A DNA stretch of 64,000 nt, from assembly GCA_036504595.1 (NCBI GenBank), contig DASXUX010000022.1, positions 165,882 to 229,881 on the forward strand, read 5' to 3'. Made by a program: the position numbers and the translations under genes. The notes beneath the pieces are model-generated. The model ran no database searches, was not told the origin of the DNA, and was given only the letters and a program-made list of their open reading frames with translations. This DNA is from DASXUX01 sp036504595. GTDB lineage: Bacteria > Planctomycetota > SZUA-567 > H5-PLA8. Shown here one piece after another: positions 53,037 to 62,393 of this stretch (position 1 is its first letter; each line of letters opens with the position of its first letter).

Positions 53037-54191
53037 CTACTGCTCTTCATTCTGCTGGTTGATTCCCCAGTTCTTCGGCTGCGTGCCGACGATCATATTC
53101 AGCGTTTTGGGCTCGCCGTTTCGATGAACAACCAGTTCTACTTTCGTGCCGGGTTCCATGTCGGCCACGTTGTCGCGGATGTCTTCGGAACTCTTCACAG
53201 GCTTGCCGTTGAGCTTCATCAGCACGTCGCCGGGGAGCAAGCCGGCTTTCTGCGCCGGACCTTTCAGGAACACGCCATCGACGACTGCGCCGCCATCCAC
53301 GTTGAGCTTCTTCGCCTCAGTGGAATCGACGTCCTTCACCTGCACGCCCATCCAGCCGCGCGTCACGTTGCCCGTCTTTACCAGGCGCATGGCGATCTTC
53401 TTGGCCTGCAAAATCGGAATCGCAAAGCCGATGCCCTGGTAACCGCCGGAGCGCGAGAAGATGGCCGTGTTCACGCCGATCACTTCGCCATTCAGATTCA
53501 CCAGCGGTCCGCCCGAATTGCCGGGGTTGATCGCCGCGTCGGTTTGGAGCAAATCTTCATAGTTGGAGATGCCCATGCCGTGTCGGCCTTTGGCTGAAAT
53601 GATTCCGGCCGTGACTGTCTGGTCCAGCAGTCCGAAGGGGTTTCCCACCGCCAGCACCCAATCGCCGACTTCAAGCTGGCTTGAATCCCCCAGCGTCGCG
53701 CCGACCATGTTCTTGGTATCGATCTTCAGCACCGCGATGTCCGTCTGCGTGTCCGCGCCTACCAGCTTCGCATCGACTTCGCGGCGGTCAGAGAGGCGCA
53801 CGACCCAAGCCTCGCCTTCGGCAACGACATGCGCGTTGGTCATCACGTAACCATTGGCCGCATCGAAAACGAATCCTGAACCCACGCCGCGCGGCACCAG
53901 GCCTTCTTTAATCTTCGGCGGTGAATAGAACGGCACGCCGAGCCGGTTATACGATAGCCCGCCGCCTTCGGCATAGCGGACCCGCTGCACGGTCGTGATA
54001 TTCACGACAGACGGGGCAATCGCTTTCGCTGCCGCGCGGAACGTGAGCGACTGCTCATTGGCGGCTTTCTTGCCATTCGTGTCCGCTATCACGCGCGTTG
54101 GCCAGCCATCCAGGCCCTTGCTGACCACAACACCGATGAGAACTCCAAGGATGATGCCTAGCGTGACCGGGTTATTGAGCCGTTTTGCCAT
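53037..54191 (-). CDS. HtrA/DegP-like trypsin-type serine protease
   Basis: Membrane-anchored periplasmic protease of 384 residues. The N-terminal helix (about 9-25) is an anchor. The triad is complete: His121 (NAHVV), Asp151 (TDIAVLK) and Ser226 (GNSGGP), with the oxyanion loop intact. One PDZ domain follows (GWMGVQVKDV, then GLLPGDVLMKLNGKPV). The single PDZ and the anchor resemble DegS-like quality-control proteases. AAGGA precedes the ATG. It would degrade misfolded envelope proteins or start a stress response. Confidence 0.93.
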   Translation of the reverse strand: MAKRLNNPVTLGIILGVLIGVVVSKGLDGWPTRVIADTNGKKAANEQSLTFRAAAKAIAPSVVNITTVQRVRYAEGGGLSYNRLGVPFYSPPKIKEGLVPRGVGSGFVFDAANGYVMTNAHVVAEGEAWVVRLSDRREVDAKLVGADTQTDIAVLKIDTKNMVGATLGDSSQLEVGDWVLAVGNPFGLLDQTVTAGIISAKGRHGMGISNYEDLLQTDAAINPGNSGGPLVNLNGEVIGVNTAIFSRSGGYQGIGFAIPILQAKKIAMRLVKTGNVTRGWMGVQVKDVDSTEAKKLNVDGGAVVDGVFLKGPAQKAGLLPGDVLMKLNGKPVKSSEDIRDNVADMEPGTKVELVVHRNGEPKTLNMIVGTQPKNWGINQQNEEQ

Positions 54192-54349
54192 ATTGAGAAT
54201 CCTTTAGCGCTGACGCCGTCCATCGACCGCCGAAACGTCCTTCACACTAGAAGGACGGCTGGGCTGGGCATGATCTTCATTCTAGCTGGTGTCTTGGTGG
54301 TCTGGTAGTCTGGTGTGTGGCTGAGTGCCTGCGGTTCGTGGGTGCAAGA

Positions 54350-54372
54350 CCCTGAACCCCGAACCCCGAACC
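54350..54372. repeat. Heptamer array (CCCCGAA)
   Basis: Three CCCCGAA/CCCTGAA units just beside the stop of the permease gene; a GTCTGGT-type array is at about 54285-54312. Confidence 0.65.
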
Positions 54373-54376
54373 ATCC

Positions 54377-56518
54377 CTACCCCTTGATCCCGGTGAACGT
54401 GACCCCCTGTATGAACTGTTTCTGCGCTACGAAGAACAGTGCGATGACGGGAATGGTCATCATCAGGCTGGCGGCCATCATCATGCCCTGGTTGGATGGG
54501 CCGGCGATGGTTTGGAAGGCGAACAGGCCCAGCGAGAGCGGGTACATTTTCTGGTCGCTCAAATACATCAGCGGGTTCATGAAATCGTTCCAGACGTTCA
54601 TGAACGTAAAAATGCCGATGGCCGCCAGCGTCGGCTTCACCAGCGGCAGGATCACGTTCCAGTAAATCTGCCAGTACGTGCAGCCGTCGATCTTCGCGGC
54701 ATCTTCCAGGTCCTTTGGGATATTTTTCATGAACTGCCGCAGCATGAAGATGAAGAACACGCTGCCGAACGCGGATCCGATCCACATCGGCCGCAGCGTG
54801 TTGTACCAACCCAACCACTTCATGATCAGGAAGTTGGGGATCATCGTCACTTGGGCGGGAATCATGATCGTGGCGAGCAGAATCGCCCAGCAGATCTCCC
54901 GGCCGGGCCACTTCAGCCGCGCGAACGCGAACGCGATCAGCGAACTGGAAAAGATCGCCAGGACGATGTTGATCACCACCAGGAACATGCTCGTCGCGAA
55001 ATAGCGCCAGAACGGAATGTAGCGTAGGGAATTCTTATAATTGTACGTCGCTTTGTCCCAGGTCTTGGTCCACGCGGAGGTGTTCTCGACGTTCGCCTCG
55101 ACCTTCACGGTGCCGGGTTGATTGTGATACGTAGCGATTCCTGCCGGCACGGAGGCCGGCGCTACCTCTTTCGTGATCTGCCAATGTCGGATGCGCATGT
55201 CGTCGTCGTCGTCGGGACTGGGAAGCTGAATGTACACTTCGCTGTACAGCTTTCCCATGCCGCCCAGACAGTACGGTTCGGTGGCTTCGTAACGCTTGCC
55301 GTTGTACTCGATGGCGAACCACATGCGATTCCACGACGCGTCGGACTTCAAACCGACGGCAATGGACTTGGGCGGCTCTTTGTTCTCGTAGGGAACAACG
55401 GCCTGCACCGTCGCGCGCTCGCCGGTTCTGGAAAACTGATAGCAGAGTTCCTCGTCGCATTTCTTGTCGAAGATCGTCTGGCGCAGCGAACTGGTAGCGC
55501 CGGCCTCCGCGCCGGCAGGAATAACTTTGGCGTTCCCTTTAGCCGGCACGGAGGCCGGCCCCACCTCGGCGGGCAGGGACGCCCGCTCTACTGTCTTCCA
55601 GATCAGTTCGCCGTCTGGCGTGCCGCCGCGCGCCAGCACGCGCGTGTCGTTCTGGCCTTCGGCTCGCAGCGTGACGTCGCTGAGCGCCAGGCCGCGATAC
55701 AAGCGCCGGTGCGACTCACGAATTTGCGCTTCGCTCGCCGCGCCTTTCAGCCACTCGCAAATGCCGCGCGTGCGCTCCTCTTCGGTCTTGAAGTGCTCGC
55801 TCGTAATGCGCCGCGAAACGTCGCGGGCAACGCCGCGCAGGCGAGCGGTCAGGTCTTCATGGCTGGAGAAGCTTGCCTGTGGAATCTGCAGGCAGGCTTC
55901 GGGCCAGGCTTTCTCCAGCAGCGCTTTCACGCTTGCGAGATCGCGCAAGGAATCCGCCGGAATCCGCGCGCTGGCCAGTTTCCCAGCGGCGCCAAGGTCC
56001 TGGCGCAACGTGTCGGGCGCCTTGAGGGATTCGGCGCTGATCAGGTCGCGCGCGGAGCTTTCAAAAAGCTGCGCGATGTCGTCGCGCAGAGCGTCCTCTT
56101 CTTTCAGCTTCTCGCTCGGAACCTTGCCGGAGAGATCGCGCCACAAGCCCGCCAGCAGCAGGCCGCGAGCGTCGTCGGGCAGAGTGCACCCGCAATCCAG
56201 AGCGAACGGTTTGAGCGCATCAGCAAGGACGCCGCGCACCGCCGGTTCCATGCGGGTCCAGCGCCCGGAAGCGACTTCTTGCGGCTTGCGCAACGTCGTG
56301 CCTTCGCGAATATCGATGAACGGGCTAGCAGGCTGATACTGCGGCAGGCGCGGGATCCAGACCAGGTCGCCCGTCATCTGCTCATCGTCTTCTTTCAGGC
56401 TGCACGAAACCATCCAGACGAACGGCATGGAGAAGATGATCGCGCCGACGATCAACGTCAGGTGGATCGCAAGGCGATACACGGTTCGGGCGGGTTTGCT
56501 TCCGTATTCTACGTCCAT
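54377..56518 (-). CDS. Sugar ABC transporter permease (MalG-like) with large insert
   Basis: Inner-membrane permease of a carbohydrate ABC importer, 713 residues instead of about 280. Helix 1 is at about 14-36. Then comes roughly 445 residues of extracytoplasmic insert with helical and beta parts, and the MalG-type core from about 496 with the EAA loop EDAAKIDGCTYWQIYWN. The insert includes about 35 residues coded by four palindromic repeats (55143-55591). It follows the SBP-permease gene on the same strand and is expected to form the second half of the pore with it. No ATPase gene is adjacent; a shared MsmX-type ATPase elsewhere is probable. Confidence 0.88.
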   Translation of the reverse strand: MDVEYGSKPARTVYRLAIHLTLIVGAIIFSMPFVWMVSCSLKEDDEQMTGDLVWIPRLPQYQPASPFIDIREGTTLRKPQEVASGRWTRMEPAVRGVLADALKPFALDCGCTLPDDARGLLLAGLWRDLSGKVPSEKLKEEDALRDDIAQLFESSARDLISAESLKAPDTLRQDLGAAGKLASARIPADSLRDLASVKALLEKAWPEACLQIPQASFSSHEDLTARLRGVARDVSRRITSEHFKTEEERTRGICEWLKGAASEAQIRESHRRLYRGLALSDVTLRAEGQNDTRVLARGGTPDGELIWKTVERASLPAEVGPASVPAKGNAKVIPAGAEAGATSSLRQTIFDKKCDEELCYQFSRTGERATVQAVVPYENKEPPKSIAVGLKSDASWNRMWFAIEYNGKRYEATEPYCLGGMGKLYSEVYIQLPSPDDDDDMRIRHWQITKEVAPASVPAGIATYHNQPGTVKVEANVENTSAWTKTWDKATYNYKNSLRYIPFWRYFATSMFLVVINIVLAIFSSSLIAFAFARLKWPGREICWAILLATIMIPAQVTMIPNFLIMKWLGWYNTLRPMWIGSAFGSVFFIFMLRQFMKNIPKDLEDAAKIDGCTYWQIYWNVILPLVKPTLAAIGIFTFMNVWNDFMNPLMYLSDQKMYPLSLGLFAFQTIAGPSNQGMMMAASLMMTIPVIALFFVAQKQFIQGVTFTGIKG
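55143..55591. repeat. Four palindromic repeat units within permease gene
   Basis: Units at 55143-55166, 55494-55516, 55542-55565 and 55568-55591, all of the GCCGGCCTCCGTGCCGGC family or its GGCGGGC variant, in either orientation and all in frame. They code for APASVPAG, PAGAEAGA and similar. Confidence 0.8.
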
Positions 56519-56548
56519 AGCAGATGCTTCCGTCCAGCCGAGCCTTTG

Positions 56549-56644
56549 TGACGTGTGGCGGGTGACGGGTGACGAGTGGAGTGGCTTGTAACGCGCCGCC
56601 CAACAGCCATATCACCCGTCACGCGTCACACGTCACCCATCACG
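56549..56644. repeat. Inverted pair of heptamer arrays (GTGACGG / CGTCACC)
   Basis: Array at 56549-56579 (GTGGCGG, GTGACGG, GTGACGA) and its reverse-complement type at 56611-56644, about 31 bases apart, fill most of the gap between the two transporter genes. Confidence 0.8.
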
Positions 56645-56675
56645 TTCCCTTCAGCACGAACTGCCGCCCCAAGCC

Positions 56676-59108
56676 TCATTCACCCTGATAATGAACCCAC
56701 CGTTTAGATGACCACAGTTGGAACATCGTCAGCGCAAAGATCACCGCGAACAGAATCCACGCCAGAGCGCTGGCGTAGCCCATGTGCATGTAGCGGAAGG
56801 CCTGGTTGAAGAGCGCGTAGGCGTAAAAGAGCGTCGAATCTTGCGGGCCGCCCTCGGTCATCAGGTACGCGGGTTCAAAGATGCGGAACGTGGCGATCAA
56901 GCCCATGACCAGATTGAAGAAAATGTAGGGCGTGAGCATCGGCAGCGTGATGTGGCGGAAGCGCTGGAACACGCCGGCGCCGTCAATCGCCGCCGCTTCG
57001 TAGAGGTCCGTCGGGATTTCCTTGAGGCCGGCCAGCCACACGATCATTCCTGCGCCCGCGCCCCAAAGGCCCTGCAAAATCAGCGATGGCTTGGACCAAT
57101 GGACGTCTTTCAGCCAGTTCAGGCGCGGCAGGCCGACGTATTCAAAGGCCGCGTTCAAGATTCCGTTGTTTGGGTTGAAGATAAGCAGCCAAAGGAGCGC
57201 TGAGGCTACGCCGGGGACGATCGCGGGCAGATAAAAAAGCGTGCGATACACCGTCATGCCGCGCACTTTCGCGTCCAGCAGCATGGCCACGCCCAATCCG
57301 AAGGCCATGCCCAGCGGCACGCCGATGATCATGAACGCGGTGTTGGCCAGCGATATTGTGAAGCGCGGGTCGTCGGTGAACATTTCCGTGTAGTTGCGGC
57401 CCCAGACGAGGTGCGAGGGCGACATCGCGTCGTAACTGCAGAAGGACATCACCAGCGAACAGAGAATCGGGCCGCCGGTAAAGCAGATGAAGCCGATGAA
57501 CCACGGCAGCGCGAACATCCACCCGGCCCACGCTTCGCGACGCGCCTGCAGTCCGCCGCGAAACCGCGTGCGGAACCAGTAGAGCATTCCGGCCGCGCCG
57601 AGACCCAGAAGGCAGAAGTACGCCAGGACCATGTGCGTCCAGCTTACTTCGACCCCGACCACGGGTTTATAGATGCGGTCCAGTTCGCGCTGGACGATAC
57701 GCGTCTCCTGGTTCAGCGCATCCTGGCAGACCTTTTCATCTGGACCCTTGCTGTAAATCGCGTTTTGAGTGGCTTGCACTTGCGCGTTCCACAAGAGCTG
57801 CCCGACCGGAGTGACCGGGCGATATTTGCTGTGCGGCAGCAGATCGACAAAGACTTGCAGCGCTTTGGCGAACTTCGGATCAGCCTGCGGGTTCTTGCGC
57901 AGGTACTTGTCGAACAGCGCTTCCGTCACGCGGCGGTTGGCATTCAGGAGCGGAATGTACATGCGGCCTTGAGCCGCCTCGGTGCGCGACTGAATTCGCG
58001 CCATTTCCATGTTCGAGTCCAGACTGGCGAGTTTGCGAATCAGTTTCCAGGCTTCGCGCGGATGCTTGGCGCCCTTGGGGATCACCCAGGCCCAACCGCC
58101 GAGCCACGAGATCGGCTGCTGTTTTGCGTCAGGCATCGGCGCGGGTGCAACGGCGAAATTCATGTCGGGCCTGAACTGGGCGATCCCGGTCAGCACCCAG
58201 TTTCCATCGATCTTCATGGCGATCTTGCCGGTCAGGAAGGGGTCGAGCGCGTCGGTCTGAAAACTGGTCTGGAAGCCTTCCACATCGCCGGCTCCGCCCA
58301 AATCGTCGTACATCGATTTCATGAATTGCAGCCCGCCCACGACGCTTGGATCATTGAGCAGGCACTTGCGCCCGTCGTCGCTCATGAACTTCGCGCCGTT
58401 CTGCCAGCCGTAGATGTACAACCAGGAGTTTCCGTAGTTCGGCACAAAGCCGGCGACTTCCAGCACGCGCCTGCTTCCGCGCATGGGCCGCTGCGAGAGT
58501 TTGCTGGCGTACTGCCGCAATTCGTCCCAGGTCTTCGGCGGCTTGGCCTCTCCGTTTTCATCCACCAGGCGAGCTCGCACCAGCATGTCCTTGTTGTAGA
58601 GAAGAGCGCGATCATCGGTCGTGGCGGGAACGCCGTAAAGGTTTCCGCCATACATGGCTTCTTCCCAGCACGGCTGATAGTAATTCTCCTGCTTGATCGC
58701 GTCCGGGTCGCCGGCTTGCGCGTCTTCTTTAACGAAATCGCTCAGCGAGAGGAAAGCGCCGCGCGAAGCCCATTCGCCGATGGCGTAGCGATCGAAGAAA
58801 ATGACGTCTGGCGGATCGCCGCCGACGATCGCGCAGAGCACGCGCTGGGGGTCGGCGACCAAGTCGCGCGCCGCGGATTGTCCGATGACGACTTTGACGT
58901 TGGGATTCTCGCGATGGTATTGTTCGAAGATTTCGGCCATCGTCCGCATCTGGTACGGATCGGACCAGTATTGAAGTTCAACGACTTCCGTGCTGAGCGC
59001 GGAGTGCTGAATGCTGAGCAATACGAGTAACGGAACGACGAACGTCGAACAACGAGCGAGGCTCAGGGTGAGATAGCGGCCAGCGCCGATCGCTGCGACT
59101 TTGATCAC
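56676..59108 (-). CDS. Sugar ABC solute-binding protein fused to MalF-like permease
   Basis: Protein of 810 residues joining two parts of a carbohydrate importer. Residues 1-42 are a signal region, part of which (SIQHSALST) is encoded by heptamer-like repeat. Residues 45-470 are a family 1 solute-binding domain (GGDPPDVIFFDRYA, NNDMLVRAR-like YNKDMLVRA). A helix at 491-512 leads to the permease (528-810) with EAA loop EAAAIDGAGVFQRFRHITLP. The fusion tethers the binding protein to the pore. The ATG at 59108 has no strong ribosome site. The substrate is probably an oligosaccharide, unproven. Confidence 0.9.
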   Translation of the reverse strand: MIKVAAIGAGRYLTLSLARCSTFVVPLLVLLSIQHSALSTEVVELQYWSDPYQMRTMAEIFEQYHRENPNVKVVIGQSAARDLVADPQRVLCAIVGGDPPDVIFFDRYAIGEWASRGAFLSLSDFVKEDAQAGDPDAIKQENYYQPCWEEAMYGGNLYGVPATTDDRALLYNKDMLVRARLVDENGEAKPPKTWDELRQYASKLSQRPMRGSRRVLEVAGFVPNYGNSWLYIYGWQNGAKFMSDDGRKCLLNDPSVVGGLQFMKSMYDDLGGAGDVEGFQTSFQTDALDPFLTGKIAMKIDGNWVLTGIAQFRPDMNFAVAPAPMPDAKQQPISWLGGWAWVIPKGAKHPREAWKLIRKLASLDSNMEMARIQSRTEAAQGRMYIPLLNANRRVTEALFDKYLRKNPQADPKFAKALQVFVDLLPHSKYRPVTPVGQLLWNAQVQATQNAIYSKGPDEKVCQDALNQETRIVQRELDRIYKPVVGVEVSWTHMVLAYFCLLGLGAAGMLYWFRTRFRGGLQARREAWAGWMFALPWFIGFICFTGGPILCSLVMSFCSYDAMSPSHLVWGRNYTEMFTDDPRFTISLANTAFMIIGVPLGMAFGLGVAMLLDAKVRGMTVYRTLFYLPAIVPGVASALLWLLIFNPNNGILNAAFEYVGLPRLNWLKDVHWSKPSLILQGLWGAGAGMIVWLAGLKEIPTDLYEAAAIDGAGVFQRFRHITLPMLTPYIFFNLVMGLIATFRIFEPAYLMTEGGPQDSTLFYAYALFNQAFRYMHMGYASALAWILFAVIFALTMFQLWSSKRWVHYQGE

Positions 59109-59202
59109 GCCTCATCTCCCGTTGCGGCTGTGTGCTGTGCGCGCTCTGAAGTTAGCGGCTTTTTCTTTTTCATCCAACGACTTTGAACTAGAATCGCTCT
59201 TC

Positions 59203-59976
59203 GTGCGAAAGTTATTGAGGAAACTCGGTCTGGCCGAATATGGTGGTGACGAACTGCTCATCGCAATCGTCGCCTGCGGCGCGGCAGCGCTTGCGCTTTG
59301 GCTGCTGAATCCGCTGCTGGCGCTGCTGCCGCTCATCCCTTTTGCCATTGTGATCTGGTTCTTTCGAGACCCCGAGCGCACGGGGCCGACCGACGAAAAT
59401 CTGCTGCTGGCCCCTGCCGACGGAACGGTCACCGACATTGTCGAGATCGACGAGCTGGAGTTCATCTGCGGAAAAGCCACGCGCGTCGGCATCTTCCTCT
59501 CACCGTTCAATGTCCACGTCAACCGCGTCCCGTGCGCTGGTACGGTCCGAGCGGTTGGCTACAAGACCGGCGAGTTCCTTCCGGCCTACAACCCCGAAGC
59601 GCCGCAGCGGAATGAATCGGTCTCGCTTGGGTTTGAAACCGCCGGACACGTGCTTCTGCTGGTCAAGCAGATCACCGGCGTGCTCGCGCGCCGCATCGTG
59701 TGCGAAACCCCTCCCGGCACAGCGCTCACGCGCGGTCAGCGCTACGGCATGATCAAGTTCGGTTCGCGCACGGAGCTCTACATTCCCACGCAGTGGCTGG
59801 CGGAGGTCACCGTCAAGATTGGCGACTCCGTTCGGGGCGGCCAAAGCGTCTGCTGCAAGCTGCGCACAACTCCTGCCGAAGCGACGCGCGCGGATCAGTT
59901 CGAAGGCAGCGCCGCTCTGGCCGGCCCCGATCCGGACAAACCGCACTCCACCACTGAACAACGCGTACGAGAGTAA
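59203..59976 (+). CDS. psd: Phosphatidylserine decarboxylase proenzyme
   Basis: Makes phosphatidylethanolamine from phosphatidylserine at the membrane. With the GTG at 59203 the product has 257 residues, of the short (archaeal/Bacteroides-type) form. Two membrane helices at about 18-50 precede the domain. Catalytic residues are Asp73 (APADG), His105 (NVHVNR) and the processing site FGSRTE, where cleavage between Gly187 and Ser188 makes the pyruvoyl group. The ribosome site is weak, and the frame is open to 59101. It is divergent from the ABC genes. No pssA is next to it. Confidence 0.9.
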   Translation: MRKLLRKLGLAEYGGDELLIAIVACGAAALALWLLNPLLALLPLIPFAIVIWFFRDPERTGPTDENLLLAPADGTVTDIVEIDELEFICGKATRVGIFLSPFNVHVNRVPCAGTVRAVGYKTGEFLPAYNPEAPQRNESVSLGFETAGHVLLLVKQITGVLARRIVCETPPGTALTRGQRYGMIKFGSRTELYIPTQWLAEVTVKIGDSVRGGQSVCCKLRTTPAEATRADQFEGSAALAGPDPDKPHSTTEQRVRE

Positions 59977-60129
59977 TGTAGCTTGGTCTTTTGGCGATCC
60001 AGCCATCGGCAGTGACGCGGCGTGCTCGCGGACTGACATCTTTTGGCACCACAAAACTGTCACCGCACGGCATTTCCATAGGAGATCCCATATTTTCAAT
60101 ATGGTATGCACGTTGCGGTGTCCTGGCGT

Positions 60130-60720
60130 ATGAAACTCGAAGGCAGACATCGCACCGCAGGCTTTACACTCATCGAACTGATGATTGTTGTCGCGATCAT
60201 CGCCATCATCGCGGCGATTGCGATCCCCAGTCTCCTGCGCTCCAGAATGGCTGCCAACGAAACGGCCGCAGCAGCCGCTTGCAAGGCTTTCGCTGAAGCC
60301 GAGGAAATCTACCATCGCACCGATTACAATCGCGACGGCGTTCTGGAATACTGCCAGCACTTGAGCGGAAACGACAGCCTGCTGGAAACCAGCTCCGGCT
60401 CCGGCGACCTCGCGCTCATCGACAAAAACTTCGCTCATGCAGAAGGAACGGTCCCCGCTGGCGGCGTGCCCAAAGCCGGCTATGTGTTCACGATTCTGAC
60501 GCGACAGGGCGCGCCCTTGAGGACGATCAACTACGTCGTCAAGAATAGAATGACGCTCGGCTACGGACTGTGCACCATCCCCGCTTCGTACGACGGCACT
60601 GGCCGCAACTCATTCCTCATCGGCAATACCGGCACCATCTACCAGAAGGATCGTGGCGTGATAGGCACGAGCTTCATGTCGCTGTTCAATCCAAACAGCA
60701 CGTGGATGGTGACGGAATAA
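60130..60720 (+). CDS. Type IV-like prepilin / pseudopilin
   Basis: Prepilin of 196 residues. The short basic leader ends RTAG with cleavage before FTLIELM, followed by the hydrophobic helix and Glu5. The C-terminal part is a beta-rich head with two Cys. Its ending (GYGLCTIPASYDGTGRNSF) resembles planctomycete pseudopilins whose heads carry a similar WxxAVxPxxYxxTGxxxF pattern. The ATG at 60130 is preferred over 60106. No assembly gene is adjacent; PilT is at 21 kb. Confidence 0.9.
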   Translation: MKLEGRHRTAGFTLIELMIVVAIIAIIAAIAIPSLLRSRMAANETAAAAACKAFAEAEEIYHRTDYNRDGVLEYCQHLSGNDSLLETSSGSGDLALIDKNFAHAEGTVPAGGVPKAGYVFTILTRQGAPLRTINYVVKNRMTLGYGLCTIPASYDGTGRNSFLIGNTGTIYQKDRGVIGTSFMSLFNPNSTWMVTE

Positions 60721-60796
60721 GTCTGGAGTCTGGAGTCCGAAAGCTGTGCGACCCGGGTTCCCAGACTCCAGACTCAAGACTCAAGACACCAGACTC
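60721..60796. repeat. Inverted pair of heptamer arrays (GTCTGGA)
   Basis: GTCTGGA units at 60721-60738 and CAGACTC/CAAGACT units at 60761-60796, reverse-complementary, between convergent genes. Confidence 0.8.
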
Positions 60797-60800
60797 GCGC

Positions 60801-62237
60801 TTACACCCCTCTCGCTCCGTAAAATCCCGTCGTCAAAATAATCATCAGGTCCAGGAAGAAACTCTGCTTCTCGATGTAGTAAAGGTCGTAATCGAGATTC
60901 TCGTGGATCGGATTTCTGCGATCCGCGCTGATCTGCCAGATTCCCGTGATGCCCGGCTTCACGCAAAGCCGCTGGCGCTGCAGCGACGTATAGTGCTCCA
61001 CGATCTGCGGCATCTCCGGCCGCGGTCCCACGACGGACATATCCCCGCGCAGCACATTCCAGAACTGCGGGAGTTCGTCGATGCTGAGCTTCCGCAGCCA
61101 GCGGCCCAGCAGCGTAATGCGCTGGTCTCCAGAACTGCGCGGCGTCACTGCGTAGGCCGGCGCGTCGGCGTGCATCGTGCGGAACTTGTACATGATGAAC
61201 GCTCGCCCGCCCTGGCCAATCCGCTGCTGAGCGAAAAACACCGGTCCGGGCGACGTCATTCGAACCAGCAGCGCGATCAGCGGGAACAGCACCAGCGAGA
61301 CCGGATTGAACAGAACGATCAGCGAGAAGAGGATGTCGAAGAGCCGCTTGGTGAACGGCATGCGCTGCACTCGGTCGCGCGGTTTGATCGACAGCAGCGG
61401 AATACCTCCCATGGTCTCAACGGTCAGGGTGTCCAGCGGGATTTGATAGAGGTTCGGCACAAACCGGCACGGCACATCGCAGTCCCCGGCGGCGAGCGCA
61501 ATATCGATGATCGTGTTTTGATCCGCTTGCGTGATCGCAATCCACACTTCGTCGGCGTGGTACTTGTCGATCACCTCGGGCAGATTGTGCAGCCGGCCCT
61601 CGACCGGAATGGGCTCGTATCCGACCAGGCAATCGATCGTCGTGTTCTGCTTGGCCAACTCATCATCCAGGAACGCCACCGGCAGGATGTGGAACTTCGG
61701 GCTGTGCAGCAGCTTTCGAGCGATCGTGCGTCCCGCTTCGCCGGCGCCGCAAATCACCACGCGCCGAAAGAAATGCCCGCGCGTCTGCATGTAGCGCCGC
61801 AACTTAAAGCCCAGCGCTCGCACCGCCAGCACTCCCATGCAGCCCAGCACGACGCCCAGTCCCAGGATCAACCGCGAGATCCGTGTGCGCACCGGGTCGG
61901 CCATGAAGTAGCTGCCGCAGATCACCACCGCCGATGAGAGAAACAGCCCCTGCATCACGGCCGTCGCTTCGTCCATGTTCATCAGGCCGGTTTCGCGGCT
62001 CTGGTAGAGATGCTTGACCGAAAACGAGACCAGCACGAACACCGCAAATGACGCCGCCGGCAAGTAGTAGTCGTCCGCCCACGGCACATGCTTCTGCCGC
62101 ATGAACGATTCCAGGATGCTCGTGTTTTTATAAAGCCAATACGCCGCGACAAAGCCCAGCAGGCACGCGCAAGCGTCCATCGCAAGCTGCAGCGCGTTCA
62201 AGAATAACGCGGCGTTATCCGTGCGGCGGCTCTGCAT
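60801..62237 (-). CDS. Undecaprenyl-phosphate sugar phosphotransferase (WcaJ-like)
   Basis: Polyprenol-phosphate hexose-1-phosphate transferase of 478 residues, starting a surface polysaccharide on undecaprenyl phosphate. Four N-terminal helices (about 13-33, 59-78, 95-113 and 122-142), then a Rossmann-like CoA-binding part (VVICGAGEAGRTIA), then a membrane-re-entrant helix and the catalytic domain with KRLFDILFSL, SPGPVFFAQQRIGQGG, FRTM, and the DELPQFWNVLRGDMSVVGPRP region with the Asp-Glu pair. The ATG at 62237 has AGAGAAG upstream. It may work with the GT2 and GT4 genes, which are 25-40 kb away. Confidence 0.93.
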   Translation of the reverse strand: MQSRRTDNAALFLNALQLAMDACACLLGFVAAYWLYKNTSILESFMRQKHVPWADDYYLPAASFAVFVLVSFSVKHLYQSRETGLMNMDEATAVMQGLFLSSAVVICGSYFMADPVRTRISRLILGLGVVLGCMGVLAVRALGFKLRRYMQTRGHFFRRVVICGAGEAGRTIARKLLHSPKFHILPVAFLDDELAKQNTTIDCLVGYEPIPVEGRLHNLPEVIDKYHADEVWIAITQADQNTIIDIALAAGDCDVPCRFVPNLYQIPLDTLTVETMGGIPLLSIKPRDRVQRMPFTKRLFDILFSLIVLFNPVSLVLFPLIALLVRMTSPGPVFFAQQRIGQGGRAFIMYKFRTMHADAPAYAVTPRSSGDQRITLLGRWLRKLSIDELPQFWNVLRGDMSVVGPRPEMPQIVEHYTSLQRQRLCVKPGITGIWQISADRRNPIHENLDYDLYYIEKQSFFLDLMIILTTGFYGARGV

Positions 62238-62393
62238 GACTTCTCTGGCAACTCCTACAAGTCCGCGACCTTCATTGGTGCCAATATAGACGCGCGAAGA
62301 TTAGCAGATTCGCCGTGAAATTACAGGCCATATCGCGCAGTCCTGCTCCGCCCCCGCTCCGCCGCCGACGCCTGTAAAAAAGTGCACGTGTGC

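Noticed and set aside
57411..59030. 539-codon plus-strand frame antisense to the SBP-permease fusion
   Set aside because: Shadow of a gene with complete, recognisable domains.
60570..61937. 455-codon plus-strand frame antisense to the WcaJ-like gene
   Set aside because: Crosses the pilin gene end and a heptamer array; no coding signal.
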